Source: Skeletonema tropicum
Taxonomy: Eukaryota; Bacillariophyta; Thalassiosirophyceae; Thalassiosirales; Thalassiosiraceae
NCBI GenBank assembly: GCA_037178625.1
Contig: CM074131.1
Coordinates: 3,906,001 to 3,970,000, forward strand
Direction of reading: 5' to 3'
Length of the DNA: 64,000 bases
The notes beneath the pieces were generated by a model. The model was given only the letters and a program-made list of their open reading frames with translations. It ran no database searches and had not been told where the DNA came from. Shown here one piece after another: positions 62,519-64,000 of this stretch. The position numbers were made by a program, and so were the translations under genes. The first letter of the stretch is position 1. Every line of letters begins with the position of its first letter.

Positions 62519-63331
62519 AGGTAGAAGAAAAGATTGTCTATTTTTCGCATCTGGGGTGTAATATGTGTCTTCCTGTCGACCTATGCAACAATTCATGCAA
62601 TAATAACAATATATAAAACAATGTTCATATATAAAAATCTTTATTTGAATGACTGCATTATCATAGTAGACGCAATCTTCACTCTAGCACTTGTCTTGTC
62701 TGCTAGATAAAATGTAGCTTACAATATGGTACAGGCTGCAACGGATACTAATAAGCACTGTGGCTTTTGTCTTATGTTATCACACGGACACTAGCTGATA
62801 TTAACCTTATGGGCTGAGACTACAATATTATGTATGTTTGCATAGGTCATTACTCATTACCATCCAATTGTTGTTTTATGTACGTGAATCTGTTCATAAA
62901 GATGGAAATATTACACCCTCAAGACATGGCCTAACAGTGATTCCGAGGCAGATACTGTGGCGTTTTTACCACCCATATCAGTAACCTACATTAATATTAT
63001 ACAGAGAGCACTACGAGGACCTTTTGAATCGAATATTGCGTTTCCTCGTCGACGTTATTGCCGCTTACAGCAAAATAGATCAAAAATTGATGCCTTAGAT
63101 ATAGCCGCCGATACGTCTGTAGGCTCTCAATTTCACGACCTGCCGAGTACATCAGCGTTTTCTATGTCAAAAAGTAATCTAGATCATAGCTTCACGATGC
63201 GTTAGAGTCCTAATTCATTGTGCTATGGCTTGGCGGCGCAGCATGATGGATGTGATGGGTTTCCGATTTGTGAGTTGTGATGAAAAAAATGAGCGCGTGC
63301 AGAAATTTGCACTTCACAAGTCAGTCCATGC
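62519..63331. other. Intergenic region
   Basis: No recognised gene; the 82-aa plus ORF at 62957-63205 lacks motifs. AT-rich. Confidence 0.45.
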
Positions 63332-63477
63332 ATTCCCAAAGGTCAACGTGCGACGTCATCTTGTGTGAGAGGATCAATCACGGGTTCTTACCTTGGTTGC
63401 TACTTGACACGTGTGAACACGAAGAATGACTGTCGTAACGGTATTGGGATACCGGAAGAAAGTCATTCCCTGTGACA
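63332..63477 (+). repeat. 3' part of an LTR of the ATCAA-flanked family
   Basis: It matches the last ~145 bp of the LTR at 33686-33956, with a ~16-bp internal deletion after CCCAAAGGT, and ends TGTGACA. Several substitutions show it is older than the pair at 33.7/38.7 kb. The 5' half is missing. Confidence 0.8.
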
Positions 63478-64000
63478 TGATCAGAGATGTGACTGATCTT
63501 GATACTTCAAAAGATACTTAGGTAATTAGGTATAATCGAGTTCGAGTTCGAGTTGGGCGAAACCCCCCCAAGTCCAAGTTCATCAGGTTATCGTTGGTTG
63601 CTGCGATGCCGATGCCGATGCTCTGCGGTTCATGACGCTGAGAGTTGTTTTAGTTCACTAAGGTTATTGGATATTGCTTACTTCTATACCTGTCCCGCTT
63701 CTACTTGACTTGATCAGAGATGGCCAACACACCAGTGGAATGTCGCTTGTACTTATACACTCTGACTCATGAGCCAGAGCAGAAGATGTCATGTGGTCCA
63801 CTCTTGACTGCATGGTGGTATCTGTATCTGTTATTGTTATGTTTTCTGATTCGCATTCGAATGAGATATTAGTGTTAGTCTTAGCTAAGTTACTTTGCAG
63901 GTGCGAGCTCAAGTGTCAGTCAGTCCAGTCAGTTAACCAAAACCAAAACGAAGTCACAAAGCCAAAGCCAAAGCCAAAAGCAGAAGCAAAGCCAAGTGAA
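63478..64000. repeat. Duplicated flanks, including an empty target site
   Basis: 63478-63790 is the inverted, diverged copy of 33402-33685 joined to 39002-39030, without the LTR element. TTGAT at 63499-63503 is the unoccupied target. From 63768 the sequence matches 44384-44597 in direct orientation. No gene. Confidence 0.75.

Noticed and set aside
1..64000. CRISPR arrays or bacterial operons
   Set aside because: No regularly spaced short repeats with unique spacers. Introns and retrotransposons show the DNA is eukaryotic.

Overview
The window looks like nuclear DNA of a diatom, probably a centric one. The evidence is GT-AG introns of about 126-132 bp, a BspA-type leucine-rich-repeat protein, a Copia-type retrotransposon of the diatom kind, a small cyclin family, and a TKL-like kinase with very long low-complexity inserts. 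Roughly one third is ordinary single-copy gene space. The rest is a nested mosaic of mobile elements and segmental duplications. Everything was read by eye; no similarity search was run.

Layout. 0.65-4.0 kb: a DNA transposon with ~315-bp terminal inverted repeats (TIRs), a 7-bp target duplication and convergent ORFs, inserted three codons before the stop of a membrane-protein gene (to 5.2 kb). 5.5-6.4 kb: BspA-type LRR protein. 7.0-9.4 kb: two-exon protein kinase. 9.9-14.4 kb: MITE-like repeats, then an LTR element without coding capacity. 16.4-16.9 kb: Ty3/gypsy integrase relic. 17.2-22.4 kb: the main host block, with an IQM-like membrane protein, a dimethylarginine dimethylaminohydrolase-like enzyme and a CDIN1-like nuclease. 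22.6-27.5 kb: decayed DDE transposon. 27.9-33.0 kb: two cyclin genes arranged head to head, each with a convergent small-protein gene at its 3' side. 33.7-39.0 kb: LTR element on the minus strand with no recognisable gag-pol. 40.4-44.4 kb: LTR element with essentially identical LTRs and one 975-codon ORF that is not recognisable gag-pol. 44.8-50.8 kb: young Copia element whose RNase H region is missing in frame. 50.9-51.5 kb: three tandem LRR exons. 53.5-54.0 kb: MITE. 54.3-57.5 kb: second cyclin pair (one fragment, one full copy). 57.7-58.2 kb: another MITE. 59.4-62.5 kb: second decayed DDE transposon. 63.3-64.0 kb: LTR fragment and duplicated flanks.

How it fits together. The cyclin unit (cyclin, promoter block, convergent small gene) has been duplicated and inverted, and fragments of its flanks recur at 15, 40, 44 and 63 kb. 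Several LTR elements landed in these duplicates. For two of them the paralogous copy without the insertion is also in the window, which confirms boundaries and target duplications. The strongest candidates for something undescribed are the LTR element with the 975-aa ORF and the TIR element with promoters in its repeats and no recognised transposase.
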